In this document: positions 34,386 to 42,965 of the stretch, piece after piece | Layout of the letters: each line of letters begins with the position of its first letter | Position numbering within the stretch: position 1 is the stretch's first letter | Assembly (NCBI GenBank): GCA_963705515.1 | Contig: CAVPJV010000004.1 | Span: forward strand, 90,085 to 154,084 | Source: Gaiellasilicea sp963705515 | GTDB lineage: Bacteria > Actinomycetota > Thermoleophilia > Gaiellales > Gaiellaceae | DNA: 64,000 bases | Reading direction: 5' to 3' | The notes under the pieces: model-generated | What the model saw: only the letters and a program-made list of their open reading frames with translations | What the model was told of the DNA's origin: nothing | Databases searched by the model: none | Program-made: the position numbers and the translations under genes

Positions 34386-36848
34386 ATGGATTTCAACAAG
34401 CTGACCATCAAGAGCCAGGAGGCGGTCGCCGCAGCGCAGGAGCTCGCGCGCCGCACCGGCAACCCGGAGCTCTACCCCGAGCATCTGCTGCTGGCGCTGC
34501 TCGACCAGCAGCTCGTCCAGCAGCTCGTGCCCGACCCGGCCGCGCTCCGCGCCGAGACGGCGGCGAAGCTGCGCGCGAAGCCTGCGATCGAAGGCGCCTC
34601 GCAGCAGCCCGCGGCCGGCGCCGCGTTCTCCCGCGTTCTCGACGCCGCCTTCGAGGAGGCGCGCAAGCTCGAGGACGACTACGTCTCGACCGAGCACCTG
34701 CTGCTCGCGCTCGACGCGGTCCCGCGCGAGGGGCTGCTCGCGCGGATCAAGGATGTCCGCGGCGGCCAGCGCGTCACCAGTCAGGATCCCGAAGGCACCT
34801 ACCAGGCGCTCTCCAAGTTCGGCCGCGACCTGACCGAAGCGGCCGAGCAGGGCAAGCTCGACCCCGTCGTCGGGCGCGACGAGGAGATCCGCCGCGTGAT
34901 CCAGGTGCTGTCGCGCCGGACGAAGAACAACCCGGTGCTGATCGGCGAGCCCGGAGTCGGCAAGACCGCGATTGCCGAAGGGCTCGCGCAACGGATCGTC
35001 GCCGGCGACGTGCCCGAGGGCTTGAAGGGCAAGCGTGTGTGGGCGCTCGACGTCGGCGCGCTGCTCGCCGGCGCGAAGTACCGCGGCGAGTTCGAAGAGC
35101 GGCTGAAGGCTGTCCTCGCAGAGATCAAGAGCGCCGAGGGCCAGATCGTCCTCTTCATCGACGAGCTGCACACGATCGTCGGCGCCGGCGCGGCGGAGGG
35201 CGCAGTCGATGCAGCCCAGATGCTGAAGCCGATGCTCGCCCGCGGCGAGCTGCACACCGTCGGCGCGACCACGCTCGACGAGTACCGAAAGCACATCGAG
35301 AAGGACGCCGCGCTCGAGCGCCGCTTCCAGCCCGTCTTCGTCGGCGAGCCGTCCGTCGCGGACACGATCGCGATCCTGCGCGGACTGAAGGAGAAGTACG
35401 AGTCGCACCACCGCGTCCGCATCCGCGACGCCGCGCTCGTCGCCGCCGCGGTGCTCTCCGACCGCTACATCGCCGACCGGCAGCTCCCCGACAAGGCGAT
35501 CGACCTCGTCGACGAGGCGGCCTCGCGCCTGAAGATGGAGATCGACTCGAGCCCGCTCGAGCTCGACCAGGCCGACCGGGCGGTGCGCCAGCTCGAGATC
35601 GAGCTCGCGGCGATGGGCAAGGAGTCGAAGGACGTGCGCGAGCCGGTCGAGCGCCAGCTCGCCGACGCGAAGGAGCGCCACGCCGGCCTCGCCGCCCGCT
35701 GGGCCGAGGAGAAGGCCGCGCTCGACCGGATCGGCGAGATCACGTCGAGGATCGACGAGCTGAAGATGGAGGCCGAGCGCGCCGAGCGCGCCGGCGACCT
35801 GCAGCGCGTGGCCGAGATCCGCTACGGCGAGCTGCCCGCGCTCGAGCAGGAGCTCGCCCAGCGCGAGGCGCCGGCCGAGCCGATGGTGAAGGAGGAGGTC
35901 GACGAGGACGACATCGCCGCCGTCGTCGGCTCGTGGACCGGGATCCCGGTCTCGCGCCTGCTCGAGGGCGAGACCGAGAAGCTGATCCACATGGAGGAGC
36001 GCCTGCATCGGCGCGTCGTCGGCCAGCACGCGGCCGTCGAGGCGGTCTCGAACGCGCTACGCCGCGCCCGCTCAGGCCTGCAGGACCCCGACCGCCCGAT
36101 CGGCTCGTTCGTCTTCCTCGGCCCCACCGGCGTCGGCAAGACCGAGCTCGCCCGTGCGCTCGCCGAGTTCATGTTCGACGACGAGCGGGCGATGATCCGG
36201 ATCGACATGTCCGAGTACCAGGAGCGGCACAACGTGAGCCGCCTGGTCGGGGCGCCGCCCGGCTACGTCGGCTACGACGAGGGCGGCCAGCTGACGGAGG
36301 CGGTGCGCCGCCGCCCGTACTCGGTCGTCCTCCTCGACGAGATCGAGAAGGCGCACGCAGAGGTCTTCGACGTGCTTCTGCAGGTGCTCGACGACGGCCG
36401 CCTCACCGACGGCCAGGGCCGCACGGTCGACTTCCGCAACACGGTGCTGATCATGACCTCGAACATCCGCTCGGCCGAGCAGCTGCGCGACCACTTCCGG
36501 CCCGAGTTCCTGAACCGGATCGACGAGATCGTCGTCTTCGACGCGCTCGACAAGGAGCAGCTGGCCAGCATCGCCGAGCTGCAGCTCGAGCGGCTGCGCG
36601 CCCGGCTTACGGAGCGGAAGCTCTCGCTCGAGCTGACGGACGCGGCCAAGGAGGTGCTCGCGGAGGCCGGCTGGGACCCGACGTACGGGGCGCGGCCGCT
36701 CAAGCGCGCGCTCCAGCGCCTGGTCGAGAACCCGCTCGCGCAGCGGCTGCTCGAGGGCGAGTTCGCCGAGGGCGACACGATCCGGGTCGACGCCCAGAAC
36801 GGCCAGCTCGTCTTCGAGCACGCGGCTGAGCCGGCGCCCGTCGGCTGA
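34386..36848 (+). CDS. clpB: Disaggregase ClpB
   Basis: 820 residues. The N domain has FNKLTIKSQEAVAAAQELAR. AAA-1 has Walker A GEPGVGKT, Walker B LFIDELHT and the pore region GAKYRGEFEERLKA. The coiled-coil M domain spans roughly residues 380-490 and contains RIGEITSRIDELKMEAERAE. AAA-2 has Walker A GPTGVGKT, YDEGGQLTEAVRRRPYSVVL and LLDEIEKAHAEVFD. E. coli ClpB is 857 residues; the shorter length comes from a compact N domain. The AAA-2 sensor/hinge after SNIRSAEQLRDHFRPEFLNR lacks the variable insert found in many homologues. It follows hspR with no gap. A weak 7-bp hairpin (36856-36886) follows. Confidence 0.96.
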   Translation: MDFNKLTIKSQEAVAAAQELARRTGNPELYPEHLLLALLDQQLVQQLVPDPAALRAETAAKLRAKPAIEGASQQPAAGAAFSRVLDAAFEEARKLEDDYVSTEHLLLALDAVPREGLLARIKDVRGGQRVTSQDPEGTYQALSKFGRDLTEAAEQGKLDPVVGRDEEIRRVIQVLSRRTKNNPVLIGEPGVGKTAIAEGLAQRIVAGDVPEGLKGKRVWALDVGALLAGAKYRGEFEERLKAVLAEIKSAEGQIVLFIDELHTIVGAGAAEGAVDAAQMLKPMLARGELHTVGATTLDEYRKHIEKDAALERRFQPVFVGEPSVADTIAILRGLKEKYESHHRVRIRDAALVAAAVLSDRYIADRQLPDKAIDLVDEAASRLKMEIDSSPLELDQADRAVRQLEIELAAMGKESKDVREPVERQLADAKERHAGLAARWAEEKAALDRIGEITSRIDELKMEAERAERAGDLQRVAEIRYGELPALEQELAQREAPAEPMVKEEVDEDDIAAVVGSWTGIPVSRLLEGETEKLIHMEERLHRRVVGQHAAVEAVSNALRRARSGLQDPDRPIGSFVFLGPTGVGKTELARALAEFMFDDERAMIRIDMSEYQERHNVSRLVGAPPGYVGYDEGGQLTEAVRRRPYSVVLLDEIEKAHAEVFDVLLQVLDDGRLTDGQGRTVDFRNTVLIMTSNIRSAEQLRDHFRPEFLNRIDEIVVFDALDKEQLASIAELQLERLRARLTERKLSLELTDAAKEVLAEAGWDPTYGARPLKRALQRLVENPLAQRLLEGEFAEGDTIRVDAQNGQLVFEHAAEPAPVG

Positions 36849-36912
36849 GCCAAACCACCCGGCCGCCGCCGTCGAAGAACCGGGTGTGAAGTCGCCGCCG
36901 CGGCTTCGAACT

Positions 36913-36921
36913 CAGGAGGTG
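36913..36921 (+). promoter_or_regulatory. Strong ribosome binding site of the CHRD gene
   Basis: AGGAGGTGG lies 8 nt before ATG 36930. It is one of the best Shine-Dalgarno sequences in the window, suggesting high expression. Confidence 0.6.
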
Positions 36922-36929
36922 GTCAAACC

Positions 36930-37403
36930 ATGGGCAAGCTGCTCACGATTCTGCTCGCGACGACGGCCGCACTCGTCGTCACCGCGGTCGCGCTGGCCGC
37001 CGCGGACGCGGGGAAGTACTCGTACAAGGCGACGATGTCGGCCGCCCAGGAGGTCCCGAAGCCCACCGGTGCGAAAGCCGGAGCCGGCGGTGTCTTCACC
37101 GCCACTGCGACCGAGCACGCCAAGAATTCCACGCTGGCCTGGAAGCTGACGTTCAGCAAGCTGAGCGGCCCGGCGAGTGCCGCGCACATCCACCTGGGCG
37201 CAAAGGGCAAGGCCGGGAACGTCCTCGTGCCGCTCTGCGCCGCCCCCGCGAAGCCGTGCAAGTCCGGCATGACGGGGAAGGTGACCGTGAAGAAGGACAT
37301 CGCGGACGCGCTCGAACGAGGCAAGACGTACGTGAATGTGCACACGGCGAAGAACCCCGCCGGAGAGATCCGCGGCCAGGTCAAGCTGGTCGGCGAGTCC
37401 TGA
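36930..37403 (+). CDS. Secreted CHRD-domain protein
   Basis: 157 residues. A signal peptide (KLLTILLATTAALVVTAVAL) precedes one CHRD domain. It contains YSYKATMSAAQEVPKPTGAK, GGVFTATATEHAKNSTLAWK, AHIHLGAKGKAGNVLVPLC, and the closing signature YVNVHTAKNPAGEIRGQV. CHRD domains, named from chordin, occur in many bacterial exported proteins of unknown function. Two Cys near residues 98-104 may form a disulfide. It is a single-gene unit with a strong RBS upstream and a strong hairpin downstream. Confidence 0.92.
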   Translation: MGKLLTILLATTAALVVTAVALAAADAGKYSYKATMSAAQEVPKPTGAKAGAGGVFTATATEHAKNSTLAWKLTFSKLSGPASAAHIHLGAKGKAGNVLVPLCAAPAKPCKSGMTGKVTVKKDIADALERGKTYVNVHTAKNPAGEIRGQVKLVGES

Positions 37404-37420
37404 GCGACTGTTTTGACTGC

Positions 37421-37453
37421 GAGTGCGGGCGCCTTGACCGGGCGCCCGCACTC
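37421..37453 (+). terminator. Terminator hairpin after the CHRD gene
   Basis: A perfect 13-bp stem (GAGTGCGGGCGCC with GGCGCCCGCACTC) and a 7-nt loop, 17 bp after the stop at 37403. Confidence 0.75.
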
Positions 37454-37803
37454 GAGCACGCTGCCGAGCCGGTCGCCTCCTAGGAACGGGCAATGGCGAG
37501 CGCTGCGACTGCCAGCTCTGCGGCCGGATCGGCGTCGAGCTCCCGCCGGCGGCTTCGAGTGCGGCTGCGCGATCGTGACGCTAGCGCGAGTCGACTCGTC
37601 TTCGAGCGCGCGACACAGCCTGTCACCGTCTGAGACAACGACGGCGCTTGACCGGCGCCAGCGATCCTGTTAGACCCGAGTGCAACGCGTCGACCTCCGG
37701 TTGGGCCCCGGAAGAAGGAGGGCCGAGCATGAGCTGAACCGTCGATCTCCGGAGCAGCGACCTGCGGCCTCTCCTGCTTCCCGACTCTTTCTGGGGAGGA
37801 CCA
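37454..37803. other. 350-base intergenic region before the metalloprotease
   Basis: I see no gene on either strand. A possible promoter is TTGACC (37648-37653) and TTAGAC (37670-37675) 16 bp apart, reading toward the protease. That would leave a leader of about 120 nt ending in GGGGAGGA just before ATG 37804. A good Shine-Dalgarno with a long leader sets this gene apart from the leaderless majority. Confidence 0.4.
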
Positions 37804-39981
37804 ATGCTGGACACTGATCCCACCGCGACGGTGGACGATCTCGAGCACGACCTCGCGGATCTCGACGCGGTCGAGCTCCCCGTCGAGCCGCAGCAGAACG
37901 GCGGCTCGGCTTCGATCACGGAGGACGAGGCGACCGCGGCCGTTGCGGCCGTACTCGCGCCTCCAGTCGAGGAGCCAACGCAGCTCGGGGACCTCGAAGC
38001 AGCTGCGATCGACGGCCTCGGCGCGCGACAGCTGCCGATCTCGCCGATACCGATCCTCAAGCGCAAGGTCTACGGGCGCTACCGCTCGACCGGCACGCCG
38101 TACCAGGTCGAGCTGCGCGTCGACGTCGACGGCCCCTCGCCGACGATGCGGATCAGCGCCGACTACTACGCGATCTCCGGCGCGACCGTCTCGTACTTCG
38201 GCTCGATGCGTGTGGACGCACCGGTCGTTGCGATCACCCCGACCCACGTCGTCATCAAGGGAACCGGCCGGTACACGTGGGCCGCGGGCGCACCGCGCGT
38301 GAAAGTGACGATCCCGCGCGTGCCGATCACGGCGTCGCCCGCCGCGGCGACGCTGCAGCACATCCAGCCGAGCGGGAGCCCTGGGGCGACCTACATCTGC
38401 CGCTACGTCGGTCCCGGCTTCAGGGCGGTGCTCTTCGAGCAGGACTGCCAGGACACGGTCCCGGACCCGTTCACGTCCTACAACACGGGCTCACTCCCGT
38501 CCGGTGGGCCGGCGCGGACGCTCTCCGTGCTGGCTGCGTACGCCGAGGCCGGGGTGCAGCTGCTCTCGACCGGCGCCAACAACGTGATCTCGACCGCGGA
38601 GGCGGGCGCGAACAGCGCCTGGAGCGATGCGGAGCTGCACGCCGCGATGGTGCGCCACTTCTCCCGCTGGCGCGACGTGCCCCAGTGGGCGGTGTGGCTC
38701 TTCCACGCCCGGCTGCACGACCTCGGCACAGGCCTCTACGGGATCATGTTCGACCAGCAGGGCAAGCAGCGGCAGGGCTGCGCCGTCTTCTACGCCGGTA
38801 TCGGCGGGACGACGGCGGACGCCCGGCGGCTGCAGGCCTATACGTGCGTCCACGAGCTCGGGCACTGCTTCAACCTGCTCCACTCGTGGCAGAAGTCGCT
38901 GGCATCGCCGCCGCAGCCGAACCGGCCCGCGTCGCCGTCGTGGATGAACTATCCCTGGCGCTTCCCGGGCGGGGCGGGCGCGTTCTGGAGCGCATTCCCG
39001 TTCCGGTTCGACGCGCCCGAGCTCGTGCACATCCGCCACGGGTTCCAGAAGGACGTGATCATGGGCGGCAATCCGTTCGGCACGGGGTCGGCTCTGGAGG
39101 ACCTCGAAAGCTGGCGCGAGCCGATCGAGGACCGCTCGGGTCTCCGGCTGGAGCTCGAGGCGCCGGCCAGCTTCGCCTACGGCGCACCCGTGACCGTGCA
39201 GGTGAGGCTGACCTGTGCCGATCCCCGCGGGATCGTCGTGACGAAGCACCTTCGCCCGCGGAACGGAAACGTCGAGATCGCGATCGCCCAGCCGGGCGGC
39301 CGCGTCGTCGAGTACGAGCCGCTGCTCCATCACTGCATGAGCGACGAGGACACGGTCGCGATCGGCGGCGAGGAGCAGTCCTACGCCGACATGGCCTTCA
39401 TCCACTATGGCAAGGAGGGCTTCTACTTCGAGCGGCCCGGGACGTACCGGCTGCGGGCGCGCTACACGGCGCCCGACGGCTCGGTCGTGATCTCCGGCAC
39501 GACCACGATCCGCGTCCGTCCGCCCGCGACCGCCGAGGACGTCGAGGTGGCGGATCTGCTCTTCGGGGACGAGCAGGGCACGCTGATGTACCTCGTCGGC
39601 TCCGACTTCGACGGGCTTCAGCGCGGCAACGAGGCGCTGACGCAGATCTGGTCGGAGCACCCGGACCATCCGCTCGCGGACGTGGCCCGGCTGATCCAGG
39701 GCGTCAACGCAGCGCGGGAGTTCAAGCAGATCGAGGCCGACGACACCGTCACCGTCCGCAAGCCGGACGTCGATGCGGCGGTCGGTCTGCTCGCGCCCGT
39801 GCTGGACGTGGGCGCCGTGCGCAAGACGGCGGGCAAGAAGAAGCAAGAGCCGGACAAGATGACCGCAGTCGCAAAGCAGCTCCGGACGGAGATCGCCCCG
39901 GAAGCGGGGGACACGATCCAGGGCTACATCATCGCGCGGCGGCGGGAGATCGCAGCCGAGGTGGGGACGGCGCTGAACTGA
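37804..39981 (+). CDS. Large zinc metalloprotease-like protein, new architecture
   Basis: 725 residues, start fixed by GGAGGA 6 nt upstream. The zinc site is H350-E351-L-G-H354-C-F-N-L-L-H360 (VHELGHCFNLLH), the metzincin-type HExxHxxxxxH pattern with the third ligand six residues on. The N-terminal 80 residues are acidic and unstructured-looking, then comes a beta-rich domain (about 85-185). The catalytic domain spans about 200-420 and ends in a W-M-N-Y turn (SPSWMNYPWRFPGGAG), possibly the Met-turn. An Ig-like domain (about 440-590) and a helical C-terminus follow. No secretion signal or membrane helix is seen, which is odd for such a protease. A 99-residue protein follows in the same direction. 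Confidence 0.75.
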   Translation: MLDTDPTATVDDLEHDLADLDAVELPVEPQQNGGSASITEDEATAAVAAVLAPPVEEPTQLGDLEAAAIDGLGARQLPISPIPILKRKVYGRYRSTGTPYQVELRVDVDGPSPTMRISADYYAISGATVSYFGSMRVDAPVVAITPTHVVIKGTGRYTWAAGAPRVKVTIPRVPITASPAAATLQHIQPSGSPGATYICRYVGPGFRAVLFEQDCQDTVPDPFTSYNTGSLPSGGPARTLSVLAAYAEAGVQLLSTGANNVISTAEAGANSAWSDAELHAAMVRHFSRWRDVPQWAVWLFHARLHDLGTGLYGIMFDQQGKQRQGCAVFYAGIGGTTADARRLQAYTCVHELGHCFNLLHSWQKSLASPPQPNRPASPSWMNYPWRFPGGAGAFWSAFPFRFDAPELVHIRHGFQKDVIMGGNPFGTGSALEDLESWREPIEDRSGLRLELEAPASFAYGAPVTVQVRLTCADPRGIVVTKHLRPRNGNVEIAIAQPGGRVVEYEPLLHHCMSDEDTVAIGGEEQSYADMAFIHYGKEGFYFERPGTYRLRARYTAPDGSVVISGTTTIRVRPPATAEDVEVADLLFGDEQGTLMYLVGSDFDGLQRGNEALTQIWSEHPDHPLADVARLIQGVNAAREFKQIEADDTVTVRKPDVDAAVGLLAPVLDVGAVRKTAGKKKQEPDKMTAVAKQLRTEIAPEAGDTIQGYIIARRREIAAEVGTALN

Positions 39982-40044
39982 ACGATCGGACCACGGGGGG
40001 CGGCTTCGGCCGCTCCCCACATCTCGAACCGGGAGGCTGGCACG

Positions 40045-40344
40045 GTGGGGACGCTGAGGATCGATCTGCAGGGTGGGTTCGACAGGGACGCGGTCGAGAT
40101 CTGGGTCGACGAGGAGCGCCGCTGGCGCGGCGACGAGGTGACGACCAAGTTCACGCTCGACCTGGCAGCCTCGGTCCCGCTCGAGGTCCCGGATGGCCCG
40201 GCCGACGTTCGGATCGTGCTCCCGGAGCGGGAGATCGAGCAGCCCGTCGAGGCGCTCGTCGCCGGCGAGACGTACATCGTCGCGCGGATCGAGAACGACC
40301 GGCTCGTGCTCGAGCAGCTCGCGGAGGCGCCCTATTACCTCTAG
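40045..40344 (+). CDS. Small beta-rich protein downstream of the metalloprotease
   Basis: 99 residues from GTG 40045 (GGGAGG 8 nt upstream). I do not recognise it. It has alternating beta-strand-like sequence (TLRIDLQGGFDRDAVEIWVD, TTKFTLDLAASVPLEV, ADVRIVLPEREIEQPV) and ends EQLAEAPYYL, with no signal peptide. It lies 63 bp after the protease on the same strand, so it is probably co-transcribed. It could be a partner, inhibitor or immunity protein, but nothing in the sequence shows which. Confidence 0.65.
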   Translation: MGTLRIDLQGGFDRDAVEIWVDEERRWRGDEVTTKFTLDLAASVPLEVPDGPADVRIVLPEREIEQPVEALVAGETYIVARIENDRLVLEQLAEAPYYL

Positions 40345-40357
40345 GTAGCCCGTCCCG

Positions 40358-40735
40358 TCAGACCGGATCGAGGAAGACCGCCTCGCCGCGCTCGGGCGGG
40401 GCTCCGACGATGAACAGGCGGAGCTCGTCCTCGTGCCGGTTCGAGAGCTGCAGCGCCGTCCCCGGCTGGACGATCAGCACACTGCCTTTCGCGAGCTCGT
40501 GCTGCTCGGGCTCGTCGCCCTCGCCCATGTGGATCGTCAGCGTCCCGTCCAGGACGACGAACACCTCTTCCTGAATCGGGTCGATGTGGCGCCGGCCGAC
40601 GGCGCCGGGCGGGTAGCGGAAGAGGTTCGCGCGCGAGCTCGTCATCGCGTCCGAGAGCGAGGCGGCGAGGCGCGGGTCGCCCACGCGGCGCGGCTTCCAG
40701 TCGAGCTCGTCGGCGTGGAAGATCGTGTAGCCCAC
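40358..40735 (-). CDS. Single-domain cupin protein
   Basis: 125 residues from GTG 40735. Cupin motif 1 is seen as GAVGRRHIDPIQEEVFVVLD (His and Glu metal ligands) and motif 2 as KGSVLIVQPGTALQLSNRHE. The second motif lacks the usual histidine in PxxxxHxxxN (it reads PGTALQLSN), so metal binding may be altered. Small cupins can be enzymes or sensors; no role is shown. It is convergent with the metalloprotease pair. Confidence 0.85.
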   Translation of the reverse strand: MGYTIFHADELDWKPRRVGDPRLAASLSDAMTSSRANLFRYPPGAVGRRHIDPIQEEVFVVLDGTLTIHMGEGDEPEQHELAKGSVLIVQPGTALQLSNRHEDELRLFIVGAPPERGEAVFLDPV

Positions 40736-40765
40736 GCGGTGATTCTCACACAGGGCGCCTGTTCA

Positions 40766-40800
40766 GGACGTGTCTCAGGGACAGACCCTGGGACACGTCC
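40766..40800. repeat. 35-bp near-perfect palindrome flanked by a GTTCA direct repeat
   Basis: 15-bp arms (one wobble mismatch) around a 5-nt loop, with GTTCA immediately on both sides (40761-40765 and 40801-40805). The outline is that of a REP/MITE-like mobile palindrome with a 5-bp target duplication. I see no second copy in this window. Confidence 0.6.
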
Positions 40801-40994
40801 GTTCAGGCAGGGAGAGGGGGCGACGAGGGGATGGGGAGGCGCTGGGTGCCCGTCACACCGGCTCCGGAGGGGAGGGAGCCGACGGTGGCGTAGGTGGGGC
40901 CTCGGTGGTCGCCTTTGTGCATGGCCCCACTCTTGCGTACCGGTCCGCGCTGGACGATTCGGCTCGCTGGTGTCTGGAGGTGCGGTCTACCGCA

Positions 40995-42932
40995 CTACTT
41001 GAGGAAGCGGTCGAACCACTCGAGCACGAGCTCGAAGCGCTGGACGCGATGGATCGGGTTTCCCGACCGCGTCAGCTCGTGGCTCTCGCCGGGGAAGCGC
41101 ACCATCTCGACGTCCTTCCCCATCAGCCGCAGAGTCGTGAAGAGCACCTCGGCCTGCTCGATGTTGCAGCGCAGGTCGTTCTCGGAGTGGAGGATCAAGA
41201 GCGGCGTTTCGATGTCCTTCGCGTACGTCCACGGCGAGATCTGGAGGTACTTGTCGACCGCTTCGTGGACGAAGTCGCCGTGGTAGCCCTTGAAGACCCA
41301 GCCGACGTCGCTGGAGCCGTACATCGAGACGAGGTTGTTGACCGCGCGCTCCGAGATCGCCGCCTTGAAGCGGTTCGAGTGCGAGACGATCCACGAGGTC
41401 ATGAAGCCGCCGTAGGAGCCGCCGAGCACGCCCAGTCGTTCCGGATCGATGAAGTCGTAGCGCTCGAGCGCCGTGTCGACGACCGCCATCAGGTCGTCGT
41501 AGTCGACCGAGCCCCAGCCCGGCCCGAGCTCGCCCGGGCCCATGATCGCGCGGCCCCAGTCCTCGGCGTAACCCGACGAGCCACGCGGGTTCGCGTAGAT
41601 GACCGCGTAGCCGCCGCCCGCGTACACCTGCGTCTCGTCGAAGAAACCGTTGCCGTACTGCGTGAACGGCCCGCCGTGGATGTTCAGGAGCGCCGGGTAC
41701 TTCGTGCCCTCCTCGAAGCCGGCGGGGCGTGCGATCCAGGCCTCCACCTCGGAGCCGTCCTTCGAGATCGCCGTGAAGCGCTCAGGCGGGATCAACTCGC
41801 GTCCGGAGCCGAACTCCTTGCCGATCTCCGTCAGCTGCTTGTCGTCGACGAAGAGCTCGCCGAGGTTGGGCGCGGTCGAGCCCGTGCGCGCAACGCGGCC
41901 GGCGGCGACGTCGTAGCCGGAGAGGACGATGTCGCCACCCGCGACCAGCTCCGGCTCGCCGCCGTCGGGGGAAACGCGGTAGACGTGGATGTTGCCGCGG
42001 TCCTCGATCGCGAACACGATCGAGCCGCCGTCCCAGATCGGCTCCCGGATCTCCGGATACGGGTCGCAGGTGCGGTCGAGTGAGCCGGTCAGGACCCGGA
42101 AGTTCTCGCCCGACGCGTCCATCACCCCGATCTGGGTGTGGCGCGGGAAGTCGAATCCGCCTGGATCCCACTTGACGGCGAGCTGCTTCCCGTCAGGTGA
42201 GTAGCTCGGCGCGTAGTAGTTGGCGTCGTTCGGCGTCAGCCGCTTCGGCTCGCCGCCCTCGGCCGGCACGACGTAGATGTCGCCCTTGAGCTCGACGTCC
42301 CAGTTCTCGTTCCGCGCCGACGAGAACGCGATGCTCTTGCCATCGGGCGTCCACGTCGGGCGCGAGTCCTCGAAGTCGCCGTCGGTGATCTGCTTCGCCT
42401 CGGCCGAGCCGTCGGCGGGGACGACGTAGAGGTGCCGCCTCCGGTCGCCCGTCCAGCCGACCGAGTCGAGTTTGTAGAGCAGCCGCGTGAACCGGCGCGG
42501 GGCGCGCTTCTTGTCGTCCTCCTCTTCGTACGCCTCGTGGGGCACGCGCGCCGAGAAGGCGATCTGCGTCCCGTCCGGCGACCAGACTGGCTCGCCGACG
42601 TCGTCCTTGATCTCGGTCAGGCACTGGGCCTCGCCGCCGCCCATCGGCATCACGTACAGCTGCCGGCGGGCCTTCTCGTCGCCGCGCTTGGCGACGAAGG
42701 CGAGCCGCTCGCCGTCGGGTGACCAGCGCGGCTGCGCGTCGTTGTCGCCGCTCGTCAGCCGGCGCGGCGGCGCCGAGCCGTCCGTCGGCGCGAGCCAGAT
42801 CGACTGGCGGTACTCGTTCTCGTCGCCGTCGATCGACCAGACGACGTACGCGACCTCGTCATGGTTCGGGCGCAGCCGGGGGTCACTGACCCCCGTGAGC
42901 TGGTAGACGTCCTCGGGCCGCATCCCTGCCAC
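40995..42932 (-). CDS. S9-family prolyl oligopeptidase / acylaminoacyl peptidase
   Basis: 645 residues. The N-terminal half is a seven-bladed propeller with repeated W-S-P-D-G blades (RWSPDGERLAFVAKRGDE, VWSPDGTQIAFSARVP, TWTPDGKSIAFSSARNENWD). The C-terminal alpha/beta-hydrolase has oxyanion stretch LLNIHGGPFTQYGNGF, nucleophile GVLGGSYGGFMTSW, the acid in ILHSENDLRCNIEQAE and the His in PGESHELTRSG. It cleaves peptides in the cytoplasm. GTG 42932 is chosen because TAGGTT ends 7 nt upstream; ATG 42923 is the alternative. The frame stays open far beyond the start, but that part is antisense to three plus-strand genes. Confidence 0.95.
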   Translation of the reverse strand: MAGMRPEDVYQLTGVSDPRLRPNHDEVAYVVWSIDGDENEYRQSIWLAPTDGSAPPRRLTSGDNDAQPRWSPDGERLAFVAKRGDEKARRQLYVMPMGGGEAQCLTEIKDDVGEPVWSPDGTQIAFSARVPHEAYEEEDDKKRAPRRFTRLLYKLDSVGWTGDRRRHLYVVPADGSAEAKQITDGDFEDSRPTWTPDGKSIAFSSARNENWDVELKGDIYVVPAEGGEPKRLTPNDANYYAPSYSPDGKQLAVKWDPGGFDFPRHTQIGVMDASGENFRVLTGSLDRTCDPYPEIREPIWDGGSIVFAIEDRGNIHVYRVSPDGGEPELVAGGDIVLSGYDVAAGRVARTGSTAPNLGELFVDDKQLTEIGKEFGSGRELIPPERFTAISKDGSEVEAWIARPAGFEEGTKYPALLNIHGGPFTQYGNGFFDETQVYAGGGYAVIYANPRGSSGYAEDWGRAIMGPGELGPGWGSVDYDDLMAVVDTALERYDFIDPERLGVLGGSYGGFMTSWIVSHSNRFKAAISERAVNNLVSMYGSSDVGWVFKGYHGDFVHEAVDKYLQISPWTYAKDIETPLLILHSENDLRCNIEQAEVLFTTLRLMGKDVEMVRFPGESHELTRSGNPIHRVQRFELVLEWFDRFLK

Positions 42933-42939
42933 GGCGCGA

Positions 42940-42958
42940 AACCTATCGCAGGTAGGTT
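42940..42958. promoter_or_regulatory. Mirror-image divergent promoter (two TAGGTT -10 elements)
   Basis: TAGGTT occurs on the minus strand (42945-42940) and the plus strand (42953-42958), separated by 7 bp, as a perfect 6-bp inverted repeat. Each ends exactly 7 nt before a GTG start (42932 and 42966). Both transcripts would be leaderless. Confidence 0.55.
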
Positions 42959-42965
42959 CGCGCAC

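Noticed and set aside
40859..40882. 7-bp hairpin in the gap before the S9 gene end
   Set aside because: Weak stem with a long G-rich loop in a purine-rich stretch; not clearly a terminator or an element.
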